This document shows positions 25,404 to 33,204 of a DNA stretch of 42,226 bases, one piece after another. This DNA comes from Dyella silvatica (GTDB lineage Bacteria; Pseudomonadota; Gammaproteobacteria; Xanthomonadales; Rhodanobacteraceae), in contig NZ_JAPDPE010000033.1 of NCBI RefSeq assembly GCF_026283955.1, positions 1 through 42,226 on the forward strand, read 5' to 3'. The translations under genes and the position numbers were made by a program. The notes under the pieces are model-generated. The model did not search any database. It had not been told where the DNA came from and saw only the letters and a list, made by a program, of their open reading frames with translations. Positions within the stretch are counted from its first letter, which is position 1; each line of letters opens with the position of its first letter.

Positions 25404-26315
25404 CTATTCGGCGACAGCGACGTAGCGCTCCCCCTCGTCCTCTTCGCTCGGGTCATCCAGCACGACCTGATAGCCGCGATCCTTCAACCGCTGCTGCCAC
25501 TCCGACGAGATGTAGTGATGGCTGAGATCGACACGCTCCAACCGACTGAGATCAACACCTTCGCACAAGGCTTGCGCACCGACGTCGCCTATCGTGCCTA
25601 ATGAGAGATCGAGCACACGCAGTGAGCCAAGCCATGTCTGGGTGGCCAGCCAGACAGCCAGTTCGTCGCTGATGCTTGCGTCACGCAAGCCCAGGTACTC
25701 GAGGCGTTCGGGCTGGATGGCCTCGATCAGTCCCTGATAGGTGGCCAGGTCGCCATCGAAGCCGTAGTTGTCGTCACCCAGCCACAGTTCGAGGTTGCGC
25801 AAGGCAGGCAGCTTGGAGGCGGCAATGGAATCGACGATCGTCGAGGGCAGGCCGCCACATTCGATCGCCAGCTCCTGCAAGCGGGCATGCTCGAACGGCT
25901 GTAGCGACAGTTGGCTGCTGCCGCGGATACGCAGCGACTCCAGTCGTGGATAAGCAGCCAGTAAATCGTTGTAGCTGGTCTGGATGATCCAGGAAATTTC
26001 GCAGTCCTCGAACGTCATGTCGCCGACGAACAATGCCCTTAAACCGCTCAGCTCGGCACGACGCTCTATCAATGCTTGCAGGAAGCCCTCCGGGCTTTGG
26101 TCGTGCGCCTCGCTCCAGGGACCGATAATCAGCGCCTCGATCGAGGAGGGGGCTATCTGAGCGAGCAGGCTGTCGAACAGATCGCGCTGGCTTTCTTCGC
26201 TGTCATAGTCCTGCGTCAGTCGATAGATGACATCGCCGCCCTTGACGACGTCACCCATTGCGAAGTCAACAACAGGCTTGCCGCGGTACGTTTCCATGTT
26301 GGCGTTGATGGTCAC
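25404..26315 (-). CDS. STM4015-family leucine-rich-repeat-like protein
   Basis: 303 residues from a GTG start at 26315, with GGGAG about 6 nt upstream. An N-terminal segment of about 60 residues precedes repeats spaced roughly every 25-30 residues: LRALFVGDMTFED, LESLRIRGSSQLS, LQELAIECGG, LRNLELWLGDDN, LEYLGLRDASIS, LRVLDLSLGTIG, LERVDLSHHYIS. These leucine-rich repeats should form a curved scaffold for protein or peptide contacts. It ends in an acidic tail (DDPSEEDEGE). It is first in the operon with STM4014, 4013, 4012 and 4011. The role is unknown; scaffold or recognition subunit for the enzymes encoded downstream is an inference. Confidence 0.82.
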   Translation of the reverse strand: MTINANMETYRGKPVVDFAMGDVVKGGDVIYRLTQDYDSEESQRDLFDSLLAQIAPSSIEALIIGPWSEAHDQSPEGFLQALIERRAELSGLRALFVGDMTFEDCEISWIIQTSYNDLLAAYPRLESLRIRGSSQLSLQPFEHARLQELAIECGGLPSTIVDSIAASKLPALRNLELWLGDDNYGFDGDLATYQGLIEAIQPERLEYLGLRDASISDELAVWLATQTWLGSLRVLDLSLGTIGDVGAQALCEGVDLSRLERVDLSHHYISSEWQQRLKDRGYQVVLDDPSEEDEGERYVAVAE

Positions 26316-26596
26316 CTTCTACTCCCTGTGGGTGAAATAGCCGCAAGCATAACCTATCAAACCCGGTCGATTTGATGACAAGCATTGGCAGGTGTTCGAG
26401 ATCGGGTTGGACGATGAAAAGGCGATAAGCCAGCGTTATCCAGGGCAGGGTAGGCCCGATCCTGAGGTGTCATCCGAGGTCTTGATCTGGCTGCCACCAA
26501 GCCGCCCATCGGAACGTTGCCGGGGCTAGGCATGCGCAGTTTGGGTCCGCAGCGGCAGAAGAGCTAGGTGCGATTTGCATCGGTGGGGGCATCCGC

Positions 26597-26625
26597 TTGC
26601 AAACGATCCGTGCTCGTTTTACAGT
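26597..26625 (+). promoter_or_regulatory. Sigma-70-like promoter for the ArsR gene, probable leaderless transcript
   Basis: TTGCAA (26597-26602), a 17-bp spacer and TACAGT (26620-26625) fit a -35/-10 pair. Transcription would start about 7 nt further, at the A of ATG 26633, so the mRNA may have no 5' leader. No ribosome site precedes the ATG, which agrees with this. Confidence 0.5.
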
Positions 26626-26641
26626 GAACCACATGGTTCAC
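26624..26641. promoter_or_regulatory. ArsR-type operator overlapping the start codon
   Basis: Seven-base arms GTGAACC (26624-26630) and GGTTCAC (26635-26641) around ACAT form an inverted repeat covering the -10 element and the ATG of the ArsR gene. Such a position fits autorepression by the ArsR protein encoded directly downstream. Confidence 0.6.
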
Positions 26642-26995
26642 TATCAAGCTCGCCTCGACGCAACATTCGCCGCGCTCTCCGATGTCACCCGACGCGGGGT
26701 GCTGGAGCAGCTCGGGGATTCAGACGCCTCCATCACCGACCTTGCCCAAAGGTTTCAGATGACCCTGACGGGCATGAAGAAGCACGTCAGCGTCCTGGAG
26801 CAGGCGGGGCTGGTGACCACGGAGAAGGTCGGGCGCGTACGAACCTGCAAGCTCGGATCACACCGGCTGGAAGAAGAGGCCGCCTGGATCGAGCGCCACA
26901 GCCAGCTCTGGAGTGCACGCTTCGACGCGCTAGACGAGCTTGTCGAACACTTGAAACGCAAGGAGAAGGCAGATGCCCCAAGCAAAAGAAGGTAG
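26633..26995 (+). CDS. ArsR-family winged-helix repressor
   Basis: 120 residues from ATG 26633. The winged helix is complete: FAALSDVTRRGVLEQL, SITDLAQRFQMTLTGMKKHV as recognition helices, and the wing in LEQAGLVTTEKVGRVRTCKL. There is no CxC metal site in the recognition helix, so this is the non-metal ArsR subgroup that is usually paired with SRPBCC (AHSA1) proteins. The next gene is exactly such a protein and overlaps by 23 nt, so both are one operon. The operator at 26624-26641 suggests it represses its own unit. The inducing signal is unknown. Confidence 0.9.
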   Translation: MVHYQARLDATFAALSDVTRRGVLEQLGDSDASITDLAQRFQMTLTGMKKHVSVLEQAGLVTTEKVGRVRTCKLGSHRLEEEAAWIERHSQLWSARFDALDELVEHLKRKEKADAPSKRR

Positions 26996-27470
26996 TTCCG
27001 CCGCCACCCACCGTACTGCCGTGGAGCGCAAGTCCGATCGCGAACTCGTCGTGACGCGAATGTTCAATGCCCCGGTGCATATCGTTTTCGAAGCGTGGAG
27101 CAACCCCGAACTGTTTAAGCGTTGGTGGGTTCCGAAGTCGGCAGGCATGTCGCTGATCTCGTGCGATATGGATATTCGTACCGGAGGCACGTATCGCCTC
27201 GTGTTCAGCCATCCGGCCTTCGATCAACCGATGGCGTTCTTCGGCACGTACAAAGAAGTCACGCCGCAAAAGCGCCTCGTATGGACCAACGAAGAAAGTG
27301 ATCAGGGTGCCGTGACCACGGTGACGTTCGAAGAACATGCCGGCAAGACGCTGGTCACCTTTCACGAACGCTATCCCACAGAAGCAGCCCTCAACGAAGC
27401 CCTCGCCGGTTCGGCAGAAGGCCTGCCCGAACAGTTCGCACAGCTGGATGAGTTGCTCGCAGACAGCTAG
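26973..27470 (+). CDS. SRPBCC (AHSA1/START-like) domain protein
   Basis: 165 residues. AAGGAG lies 7 nt before ATG 26973, inside the end of the ArsR gene. The START-like helix-grip fold shows its usual landmarks: VVTRMFNAPVHIVFEAWSNP, LFKRWWVPK, DIRTGGTYRLVF, FFGTYKEVTPQKRLVWT and TVTFEEHAGKTLVTF, closing with the C-terminal helix EGLPEQFAQLDELLA. The fold encloses a hydrophobic pocket for a small ligand. Proteins of this group beside ArsR repressors have no single known function. It is cytoplasmic. Confidence 0.88.
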   Translation: MPQAKEGSSAATHRTAVERKSDRELVVTRMFNAPVHIVFEAWSNPELFKRWWVPKSAGMSLISCDMDIRTGGTYRLVFSHPAFDQPMAFFGTYKEVTPQKRLVWTNEESDQGAVTTVTFEEHAGKTLVTFHERYPTEAALNEALAGSAEGLPEQFAQLDELLADS

Positions 27471-27539
27471 TGGCCACAGCGCCGCCCGCGTATGCCAGGG
27501 ATGACGATAAAGCCCGCGATCACCACCGCGCCGACCCGT

Positions 27540-27789
27540 TCGGCGCTAGGTGAGGCCGACGTCATGGGTTACTCGCCGGGCTCCAGCGTGGCGCTGCAGG
27601 TCGCTATCCGCCATCCGGCCCGAACACATGGCTGAGTTCTGGAAGGCGCTGGGAGGCGGTCAGCGTGATGCCGGGATCGATGGCTTCTTGCGGCCCACAA
27701 ACCAGCTCGCCATCGTGCCGAACACCACCCCCTACACGCTCCCCGTCGAGTCGATGCTGGTGGAGATCGTCGAGCGCTTCCTCGGATGA
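27540..27789 (+). pseudogene. Alpha/beta-hydrolase remnant with internal deletion
   Basis: Two pieces of one alpha/beta hydrolase are fused out of frame. Around 27561-27615 the frame reads DVMGYSPGSSVALQVAIRHP, the nucleophile-elbow region (normally GYSLGGG.AL). In another frame, from about 27603, AIRPEHMAEFWKALGGGQRD and LAIVPNTTPYTLPVESM follow, the C-terminal part of the same family, where the catalytic His would normally stand in a THY segment and is Pro here. About 100 residues between the two are missing, as is the N-terminus. The gene cannot give an active enzyme. Confidence 0.65.
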
Positions 27790-27870
27790 AGGCAGTCGGT
27801 TAGCGAGCGTTATCGGGGTAGGGCTGATCCCGACCCGAAATGGACGTGCCAAGAAGTTACTTTGATGTGG

Positions 27871-28605
27871 CTATCTTGGTTTTAATGGTCTGCTCAGAGC
27901 GATGCGGGAGGCGCCGTTGTCGTGCTCGACCACGATGCGATTGATGTCGCCCGGCGCGGCGGCGTCGAACCACACGTCCACGCTGTCGCCCACTGCAATC
28001 GGCCGACTGGGCGCCTGAGTGGCCCGGGGTGTGATCCAGCGCTCGACGTTGCTGGCGTCTCGGAACGACACCGTGATCGTGGTGATCTTGAGGTTGGGAG
28101 TGGCGGCGAACTCGGCGAGTCCGTCGTCGGTCACGGTGCCCTTGGCGTGAGTGCCGCGTCGCAGCGTGGCGATCTTCGTGATCCTGGCCCGACGCCGTAG
28201 CGCGGCGATCGTGGTCAGTGCTGCCAGTACGACCGCTATCGTAAGTGGCGTGAGATAGGCCGCGCGAGGGACTCCGCTGCCGTAGGCCACGACACCGCCC
28301 ACGAACAGTAATGCAGTGAGATAGAGCCCGCCGGTCACGACCGGCCGTGGCGTACTGCCGATGGCCGAGCGCATGGTCCAGCTCAGCGTGGCCAGAAATC
28401 CGATGAAGCAAACAAATCCCGACGCCATGACCGGAAGCACCCAGATGGGATTGGTCTGTTCCGTAGCCCACCTCAAGATCCCGGCAATGGCTGCTGCGCA
28501 GATCATCCCCATGATGAGGACGCTGAGTTGTTTGGTGATCGACGCCGAACTCGCCTGGCGAGCAGCCAGACGCTCGGCGGATGTGGGTGGTGGTCGTGCA
28601 TTCAT
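27871..28605 (-). CDS. Membrane protein with C-terminal DUF3592-like domain
   Basis: About 244 residues from ATG 28605; a GTG two codons earlier (28611) is equally possible. Four hydrophobic segments lie at roughly residues 27-46, 55-75, 90-108 and 117-137. The last 100 residues are soluble and beta-rich (ATLRRGTHAKGTVTDDG, ITTITVSFRD, IAVGDSVDVWFD), recalling DUF3592-type domains. The protein probably sits in the inner membrane with this domain on one face. Function is unknown. It is the last gene of a minus-strand run starting at 31611, separated from the SMI1/KNR4 gene by only 15 bp. Confidence 0.65.
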   Translation of the reverse strand: MNARPPPTSAERLAARQASSASITKQLSVLIMGMICAAAIAGILRWATEQTNPIWVLPVMASGFVCFIGFLATLSWTMRSAIGSTPRPVVTGGLYLTALLFVGGVVAYGSGVPRAAYLTPLTIAVVLAALTTIAALRRRARITKIATLRRGTHAKGTVTDDGLAEFAATPNLKITTITVSFRDASNVERWITPRATQAPSRPIAVGDSVDVWFDAAAPGDINRIVVEHDNGASRIALSRPLKPR

Positions 28606-28620
28606 GGCCACGCTCTACGT

Positions 28621-29175
28621 TTAGAAAATTTCGAGGAACTCTTCGGGGTCATCCTTGATCGCCTTCAGTGAAAGCCGGAGGAACGTCGAGAAGTCCGGCG
28701 CCACATAGCTGATTTCGTCCGGATCGTGGGTGAAGGCAATGATCTGCCCCACTTTCCCTCTGTCAGCGGGGGCGTAGTCTTGTATCAAGGTCAGCGAGTT
28801 GCCGCCAAAGGCGGCAAATGGAAGCCATCCGCGCTGATACCAGCCGTCACGGATGCGTCGGTCGCGGGGCGGAGCTTCGATATAGTCCACATATTGCGGC
28901 GACACGCGTTCCATGCGGGCGCGGGCCTTTTCGGCTGAGGGCAAAGACAGGAAGTCATATCCCGTCAGAAAGCCCGGCCGCAGAAAAACACGCACCTCAT
29001 GTTCACTGCCGTCGGCGATGCGCCACGCTGCACGCAAGCCAGGATCCAGTGAAAAGCCAAGCCGAACTTCTGCCTTGGCCAGCGCTGTTTCCGTATTGCC
29101 CTTGGCAAGGTTGAGGTGCGCATCATGACTGGAATAAAGCAGCTGTAACTTTTCAATATATTTCGCAAACTCCAT
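28621..29175 (-). CDS. SMI1/KNR4 (SUKH) family protein
   Basis: 184 residues; a purine-rich GGGGGAAAG precedes the ATG. The SUKH fold is indicated by the N-terminal helix with the family pattern (AEVRLGFSLDPGLRAAWRIA, normally E..LG..LP..L...Y...NG), followed by WLPFAAFGGNSLTLIQDY and the closing segment FSTFLRLSLKAI. Bacterial SUKH proteins are commonly immunity proteins neutralising contact-dependent or type VI toxins by direct binding. No toxin gene is visible next to it. It lies in a run of small orphan genes, which suits an immunity array. Confidence 0.8.
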   Translation of the reverse strand: MEFAKYIEKLQLLYSSHDAHLNLAKGNTETALAKAEVRLGFSLDPGLRAAWRIADGSEHEVRVFLRPGFLTGYDFLSLPSAEKARARMERVSPQYVDYIEAPPRDRRIRDGWYQRGWLPFAAFGGNSLTLIQDYAPADRGKVGQIIAFTHDPDEISYVAPDFSTFLRLSLKAIKDDPEEFLEIF

Positions 29176-29247
29176 TATCTTTCCCCCTGGCAGCTGCCTG
29201 TCTGACCCTGATGCGGGCGGGTTGGAACCCGACCTAGCCGGCGCATA

Positions 29248-30384
29248 CTAAAAATCCCTTATCTCATCAAACCAGATCAAGGCCTCCTCGGGCGTCATCA
29301 ACGTTGGGTTGACTTCGGCGAGCAAAGCGACCGCATCCCCAGCGTCGTCGCGTTCACTGGTTTCGATGCCGGCAAGGCCGTTGATCGTTTCAACGAAGGC
29401 GACCATCGTGTTTCTGGCTTCCGCTTTCGTCGTCGCTTTTTTCAAAATCTTGCTGGCAGCTTTGTAGGCTTTGCTGGCTATCTTTTCATTTTTGCTGGTC
29501 CAGCTGGCGAACGGCAGGCCGTGCTCTTCGATGAACCATTGTTTGCTGCGGAGCTGGCTAACATTGAAGAAAGTGTCTTCGCTATCCGGCAACTGTTTGA
29601 CCGCCTTGCGCAAGGCCTTGCCGACGCTCTCCTCAACATTCCAGGCGATGAAGTAACTCAGCCCCGGCCAGGTCCCAAGATCGGGCAGGCCATCGAGGTC
29701 GGAAACGAAGCGCAGTTCCAGCCCGTTCAACGGCAGTTCCGCCAAGGCATCGAGATGCGCCATGGCCCCGTAAAGGCGTATATGGGTGAGGTTGCGCAAG
29801 GCCAGCAGGCTGCGGCAATCGAAAGGGGCGCCGAGAACCGTATTGCGGATGCCAAGAGACTGGACTGAAGCAAGGTACGGCAGGCCATCGACGCTGGTTA
29901 GCGTGCCGCTGTCGTCATCGGCAAGGTAAATATCGGGCCATTTGCCGTCAACAGGCACGTCCAAATGCACCCGCTTGGGATTGCCCATGATGGAAAGACG
30001 CCGAAGTGTTCGCGGCAGCGTCATTTTGATCCGATGGCTTCCCGGCTTGAGGGTCAAACCGCCCAGATTCGCGTCGCTGGCGTCAACCTCCAAGTCCCCG
30101 CTGGGAGCGAACGTGACCTCCTCGGTCTCACGCTCGCGCATCCAGGTGAACAAGGAAGTGTCATTGCCTTCATAGGAAATGTAGCGCGGCCAATTACTGC
30201 CGGCGCCAGTGCGCATTTTATCGAAGACGTGCCAATCAATCGCTTGATCAGGCTCCACGATGAGGTCTGGCCGTCGCATGCCCCCGGAGGGGCCGACAAC
30301 GAGGCTCCCCATGCCTGGGGCAATCACCAGCTTATGACTGTCGGAACCCGTAAGGGAGAGCGGAACAGCATCGGCAGAGTTCAT
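29248..30384 (-). CDS. Leucine-rich-repeat-like protein of unknown function
   Basis: About 378 residues from ATG 30384; the frame is open to ATG 30480 and neither start has a good ribosome site. Residues about 100-260 contain repeat-like beta-strand units (LRRLSIMGNPKRVHLDVP, VQSLGIRNTVLGAPFD, LTHIRLYGAMAHLDALAE, LNGLELRFVSDLDGLPD). A Lys/Ala-rich helical stretch follows (IASKAYKAASKILKKATTKA), and the end is acidic (TPEEALIWFDEIRDF). No signal peptide. Similar repeat proteins occur near polymorphic toxins as immunity proteins, but I cannot name a family. Confidence 0.6.
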   Translation of the reverse strand: MNSADAVPLSLTGSDSHKLVIAPGMGSLVVGPSGGMRRPDLIVEPDQAIDWHVFDKMRTGAGSNWPRYISYEGNDTSLFTWMRERETEEVTFAPSGDLEVDASDANLGGLTLKPGSHRIKMTLPRTLRRLSIMGNPKRVHLDVPVDGKWPDIYLADDDSGTLTSVDGLPYLASVQSLGIRNTVLGAPFDCRSLLALRNLTHIRLYGAMAHLDALAELPLNGLELRFVSDLDGLPDLGTWPGLSYFIAWNVEESVGKALRKAVKQLPDSEDTFFNVSQLRSKQWFIEEHGLPFASWTSKNEKIASKAYKAASKILKKATTKAEARNTMVAFVETINGLAGIETSERDDAGDAVALLAEVNPTLMTPEEALIWFDEIRDF

Positions 30385-30607
30385 CGTATTCAACGGAGGA
30401 TTCCTTATGGGCTCAGCTGCTGGATCGTTCTGCAAGTCAGCGACTTTGGGGGAAAACACGGCCATCCTTGCCGACGTCATCGATGCTTATGACGCGCCAT
30501 GCCCGCACATATTGCATTGAGACCACTCGAAGTCAACCTGCCCGCATGATGAGTCTGCCGAGTTGACTTGCCTGCGTGACATGAACTGAGGATGCCTATC
30601 GCGCGGC

Positions 30608-31123
30608 TTACTCTATCTTCGTCCAGCCGAAAACCAGCCAGGAGTATTTCGATTTCTCATCGGTTTCCGCGGTGAAGGTCATCTGCATCTCGCCACTCTT
30701 GGCGTGGATATCGAGCCTCGGCGCTGCATTCTGCTTAAGCCACAACGAACCCCTGCTAAAGGACCAGGCGCCGCACCAGGCGCAGGGAGCTGAAGCCAAG
30801 GCACCGGGCCGGTGAAAAATGTAACGACCGTCCGCCGTAATCTCCAGATAGTCGAGCGCAGAATAAGATGTCGTCACCGTCTCCTGAAACATCGTGGCGT
30901 CCGCTTCTTGCGAGGGGGTGGGCGCATGCCTCATGTCATGCGGCGGTCGGCTGGTCGCACTACTGAGCTTCCATTTGCCGATGAAATCCTTTTGCGTCGG
31001 AAGGTACGCCTCCTGGGCCTTTGCCGATGAAACCGGAACCACGGTCAGTACGGCAGTCATGCTCATGACGCCGATGGCAAGGGAAAGTACGGCAGTGCGA
31101 GAGGCCCTGGCTCGGTTTTGCAT
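30608..31123 (-). CDS. Secreted protein of unknown function
   Basis: 171 residues from ATG 31123. The N-terminus is a signal peptide (ASRTAVLSLAIGVMSMTAVL, cleavage near AKA-QE). The mature part (DFIGKWKLSS near the start, ALDYLEITADGRYIF, MQMTFTAETDEKSKYSWLVF) looks like a small lipocalin-like beta barrel: a GKW motif at the start and alternating strands. Two cysteines in PCAWCGAWSF could form a disulfide. Function is unknown. It would be periplasmic. Confidence 0.6.
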   Translation of the reverse strand: MQNRARASRTAVLSLAIGVMSMTAVLTVVPVSSAKAQEAYLPTQKDFIGKWKLSSATSRPPHDMRHAPTPSQEADATMFQETVTTSYSALDYLEITADGRYIFHRPGALASAPCAWCGAWSFSRGSLWLKQNAAPRLDIHAKSGEMQMTFTAETDEKSKYSWLVFGWTKIE

Positions 31124-31191
31124 AAGACGTATTTTCCACGGTGGGGAGGGGCGTTTGTGTCGTGCGCCGGCAGTGTCTTGCAAGGGGGCGC

Positions 31192-31611
31192 TCAGTCTTC
31201 GACAAAGTATTCAAAGAATTCTTTTTTCTCCGCGGAAAACGCATTGATGATGCGGCCTTCCGGGATTTTCTTCCTGGAGAAACCGCCGATGCACAGCCCC
31301 AGGGATCTGAAAACAATGTATTGAGATCCGATCAAGTGATCTGCATCCATGGCCTTCAATGCGTCGATAGCCCCATCGGCGTAGATCTCTATTCCGTTCA
31401 CAACCGGAGTCACGTGCTTGCTCAATGTGACAAAGGACAGCTTCTTTCCTTCATAGACAAGCTCGCACCCATCCCTTTCCTCAGTCACCGTTTCCTGAAT
31501 ATGGTCAGTTTTAACGGTAAATGGCTTTCCCGACGTTTTACCTATCTGCGTACGTGTTCTGCCAAAGACAAAGTCATTGACCGACACATAAGGAGTAATT
31601 AAATACATCAT
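31192..31611 (-). CDS. Small protein of unknown function, AT-richer than neighbours
   Basis: 139 residues, no signal peptide. The sequence is mixed alpha/beta with several beta strands (KPFTVKTDHIQETVTEE, CELVYEGKKLSFVTLS) and an acidic C-terminus (EFFEYFVED). Its codon use and base composition are clearly richer in A and T than the neighbouring genes, suggesting recent transfer, as is common for orphan immunity genes. I do not recognise the family. It is the first gene of the run that continues to 27871. Confidence 0.55.
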   Translation of the reverse strand: MMYLITPYVSVNDFVFGRTRTQIGKTSGKPFTVKTDHIQETVTEERDGCELVYEGKKLSFVTLSKHVTPVVNGIEIYADGAIDALKAMDADHLIGSQYIVFRSLGLCIGGFSRKKIPEGRIINAFSAEKKEFFEYFVED

Positions 31612-31738
31612 CGCTTCGGCACTCTTGTGGCACGTTTTTGTCGAGGTTGATACAGATCTGCAAGAAAGGCCATTGCTCCGGCGAGAAAGTTTGCCGCCGC
31701 TGCGGCACTGGCGGTTGGCTTACCACGATCGCATCAGA

Positions 31739-31939
31739 TCAATTCTCATCCCATGTATCACAGGCATCTCGCACGTGGCTAGCAGTGGCTCGGTTTTTCA
31801 AGTCGACGCTGGCGTTCACGCTCCCTGCGAACAGCATCTTCCCGACGTTCCCGATCGACTGCGACCAACGCTGTTTTGCGCTTCGCACGGTGCCCGCACT
31901 GAGCAGAACCGAAATTTCTGATCCAGATCCATGGCTCAT
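31739..31939 (-). other. Short open frame, possibly part of a broken gene
   Basis: 66 codons ending at TGA 31739. After this stop the same frame stays open for about 40 more codons with protein-like content (TFSPEQWPFLQICINLDKN), reaching the start of the next gene. It may be a gene interrupted by one stop, or chance. No family recognised. The surrounding 31612-31971 stretch holds nothing else I can support. Confidence 0.2.
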
Positions 31940-31971
31940 GCACTTTCGCCTACTTTGGTCGAGGCAGGTGA

Positions 31972-33024
31972 TCAGAAGGTGTCGACATCGATCACCGCCT
32001 GAGCAAAAGCCTGAGGGGCTTCCTGCGGCAGGTTGTGACCGATGCCGCCGGTGACCAGGCGGTGCTCGTATTTGCCGGAAAATTTCTTCGCATAGACGCT
32101 GGGGTCCGGATGCGGTGCGCCATTCGCATCGCCTTCCATGGTGATGGTTGGTATGCCGATGGTCGGCAAGGTGGCGAGTTTTCTCTCCAGCGCATCGTAT
32201 CGGGGCTCGCCCGCTGCAAGGCCCAGCCGCCAGCGATAGTTGTGAATCGCCACGGCCACCTGATCGGGGTTGTTCAGTGCCGCGGCAGAGCGTTCAAAAG
32301 TGCGGTTGTCGAACGCCCATTGCGGCGACGCGAGTTGCCAGATCAGCTTGGCGAAGTCGTGCGTGTATTTCGCATAGCCTGCTTCGCCGCGTTCGGTGGC
32401 GAAATAATACTGATACCACCATTGCAGCTCCGCCTGCGGCGGAAGCGGCGCCTGATTCAACGCCTGGCTGCCGATCAGATAGCCACTTACCGAAACCATC
32501 GATCGGCATCGCTCAGGCCATAGCGCGGCCATGATATTGGCGGTGCGGGCACCCCAGTCGTAGCCGGCGACTACTGCTTTCTCGATCTTCAGCGCGTCCA
32601 GCAGTGCGATGGCATCACTGGCTAGCGCAGCCTGCTGGCCGTTCCGCATGGCCCCTGCTGATACAAAGCGGGTTTCGCCATAGCCGCGCAAGTAGGGAAC
32701 GATGACCCGGTATCCCGCGGCGGCGAGAATGGGCGATACCTCGACATAGCTGTGGATGTCGTAGGGCCAGCCATGCAAAAGCAGAACCGGCGTGCCATTC
32801 GCCGGGCCGTCCTCGGCATAGGCGATATGAAGCATGCCCGCCTCGATCTGCTTGAGCGGTGCAAAAGCGGAGCGCGAGCCGCTGGCCGCGGTTTTGACGG
32901 AAGCGGGCATGGTGCTGTTCGGTAATGCACTGGTCATGGCAGCCAGCCCGAAGGGAGCGGCCGCAAGACCCAGGGCCGTTGCGCCAAGAAATTTTCGCCG
33001 CTGTTGATCGATGTGGTCCGGCAT
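31972..33024 (-). CDS. Tat-exported alpha/beta hydrolase (epoxide-hydrolase-like)
   Basis: 350 residues. The N-terminus has a twin-arginine signal (QQRRKFLGATALGLAAAPFG), so the protein is exported folded. The hydrolase fold follows, with the oxyanion motif LLHGWPYD, the cap-side strand VPYLRGYGETRF and the nucleophile elbow VAGYDWGAR, where the nucleophile is Asp (D156) as in epoxide hydrolases and haloalkane dehalogenases. The catalytic His is in VTGGIGHNLPQEAP. CAGGAG precedes the ATG. It lies 180 bp downstream of the bufferin operon end; tandem GATAC-type repeats upstream suggest shared control. Substrate unknown. Confidence 0.88.
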   Translation of the reverse strand: MPDHIDQQRRKFLGATALGLAAAPFGLAAMTSALPNSTMPASVKTAASGSRSAFAPLKQIEAGMLHIAYAEDGPANGTPVLLLHGWPYDIHSYVEVSPILAAAGYRVIVPYLRGYGETRFVSAGAMRNGQQAALASDAIALLDALKIEKAVVAGYDWGARTANIMAALWPERCRSMVSVSGYLIGSQALNQAPLPPQAELQWWYQYYFATERGEAGYAKYTHDFAKLIWQLASPQWAFDNRTFERSAAALNNPDQVAVAIHNYRWRLGLAAGEPRYDALERKLATLPTIGIPTITMEGDANGAPHPDPSVYAKKFSGKYEHRLVTGGIGHNLPQEAPQAFAQAVIDVDTF

Positions 33025-33132
33025 AGACTTGCTCCTGACTGATGAGGTGTCGCTATAGAAGGCCCGCTCGATGTATCCCCGCCGTGTTGGTTCTCTGCGG
33101 AATTGAAAGCGCGTGTAGCAGGCGGCCGGCCG

Positions 33133-33150
33133 AGTACATAGAGATACAAA
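33133..33150. repeat. Tandem GATAC-like repeat upstream of the Tat hydrolase
   Basis: AGTAC at 33133 and GATAC (followed by AAA) at 33143 start exactly 10 bp apart, about 110 bp upstream of the hydrolase start. The same element, GATACAAA, occurs several times in the 37287-37390 promoter. The 10-bp head-to-tail spacing suits OmpR/PhoB-family regulators. Confidence 0.4.
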
Positions 33151-33204
33151 ACCGGTTCAATCCATGCCGTGCAGAGGTCGGGCCCCCGGTTGGGTGCGCG
33201 TCGC

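Noticed and set aside
26430-27840. Similar strings starting AGCGTTATC near 26431 and 27803
   Set aside because: Only the first nine bases match well and the rest drifts; too little to call a repeat family.
27857-28471. 204-codon minus frame overlapping the membrane protein gene
   Set aside because: Arg/His-rich shadow of the frame at 27871-28605, which has membrane helices and a sensible domain.
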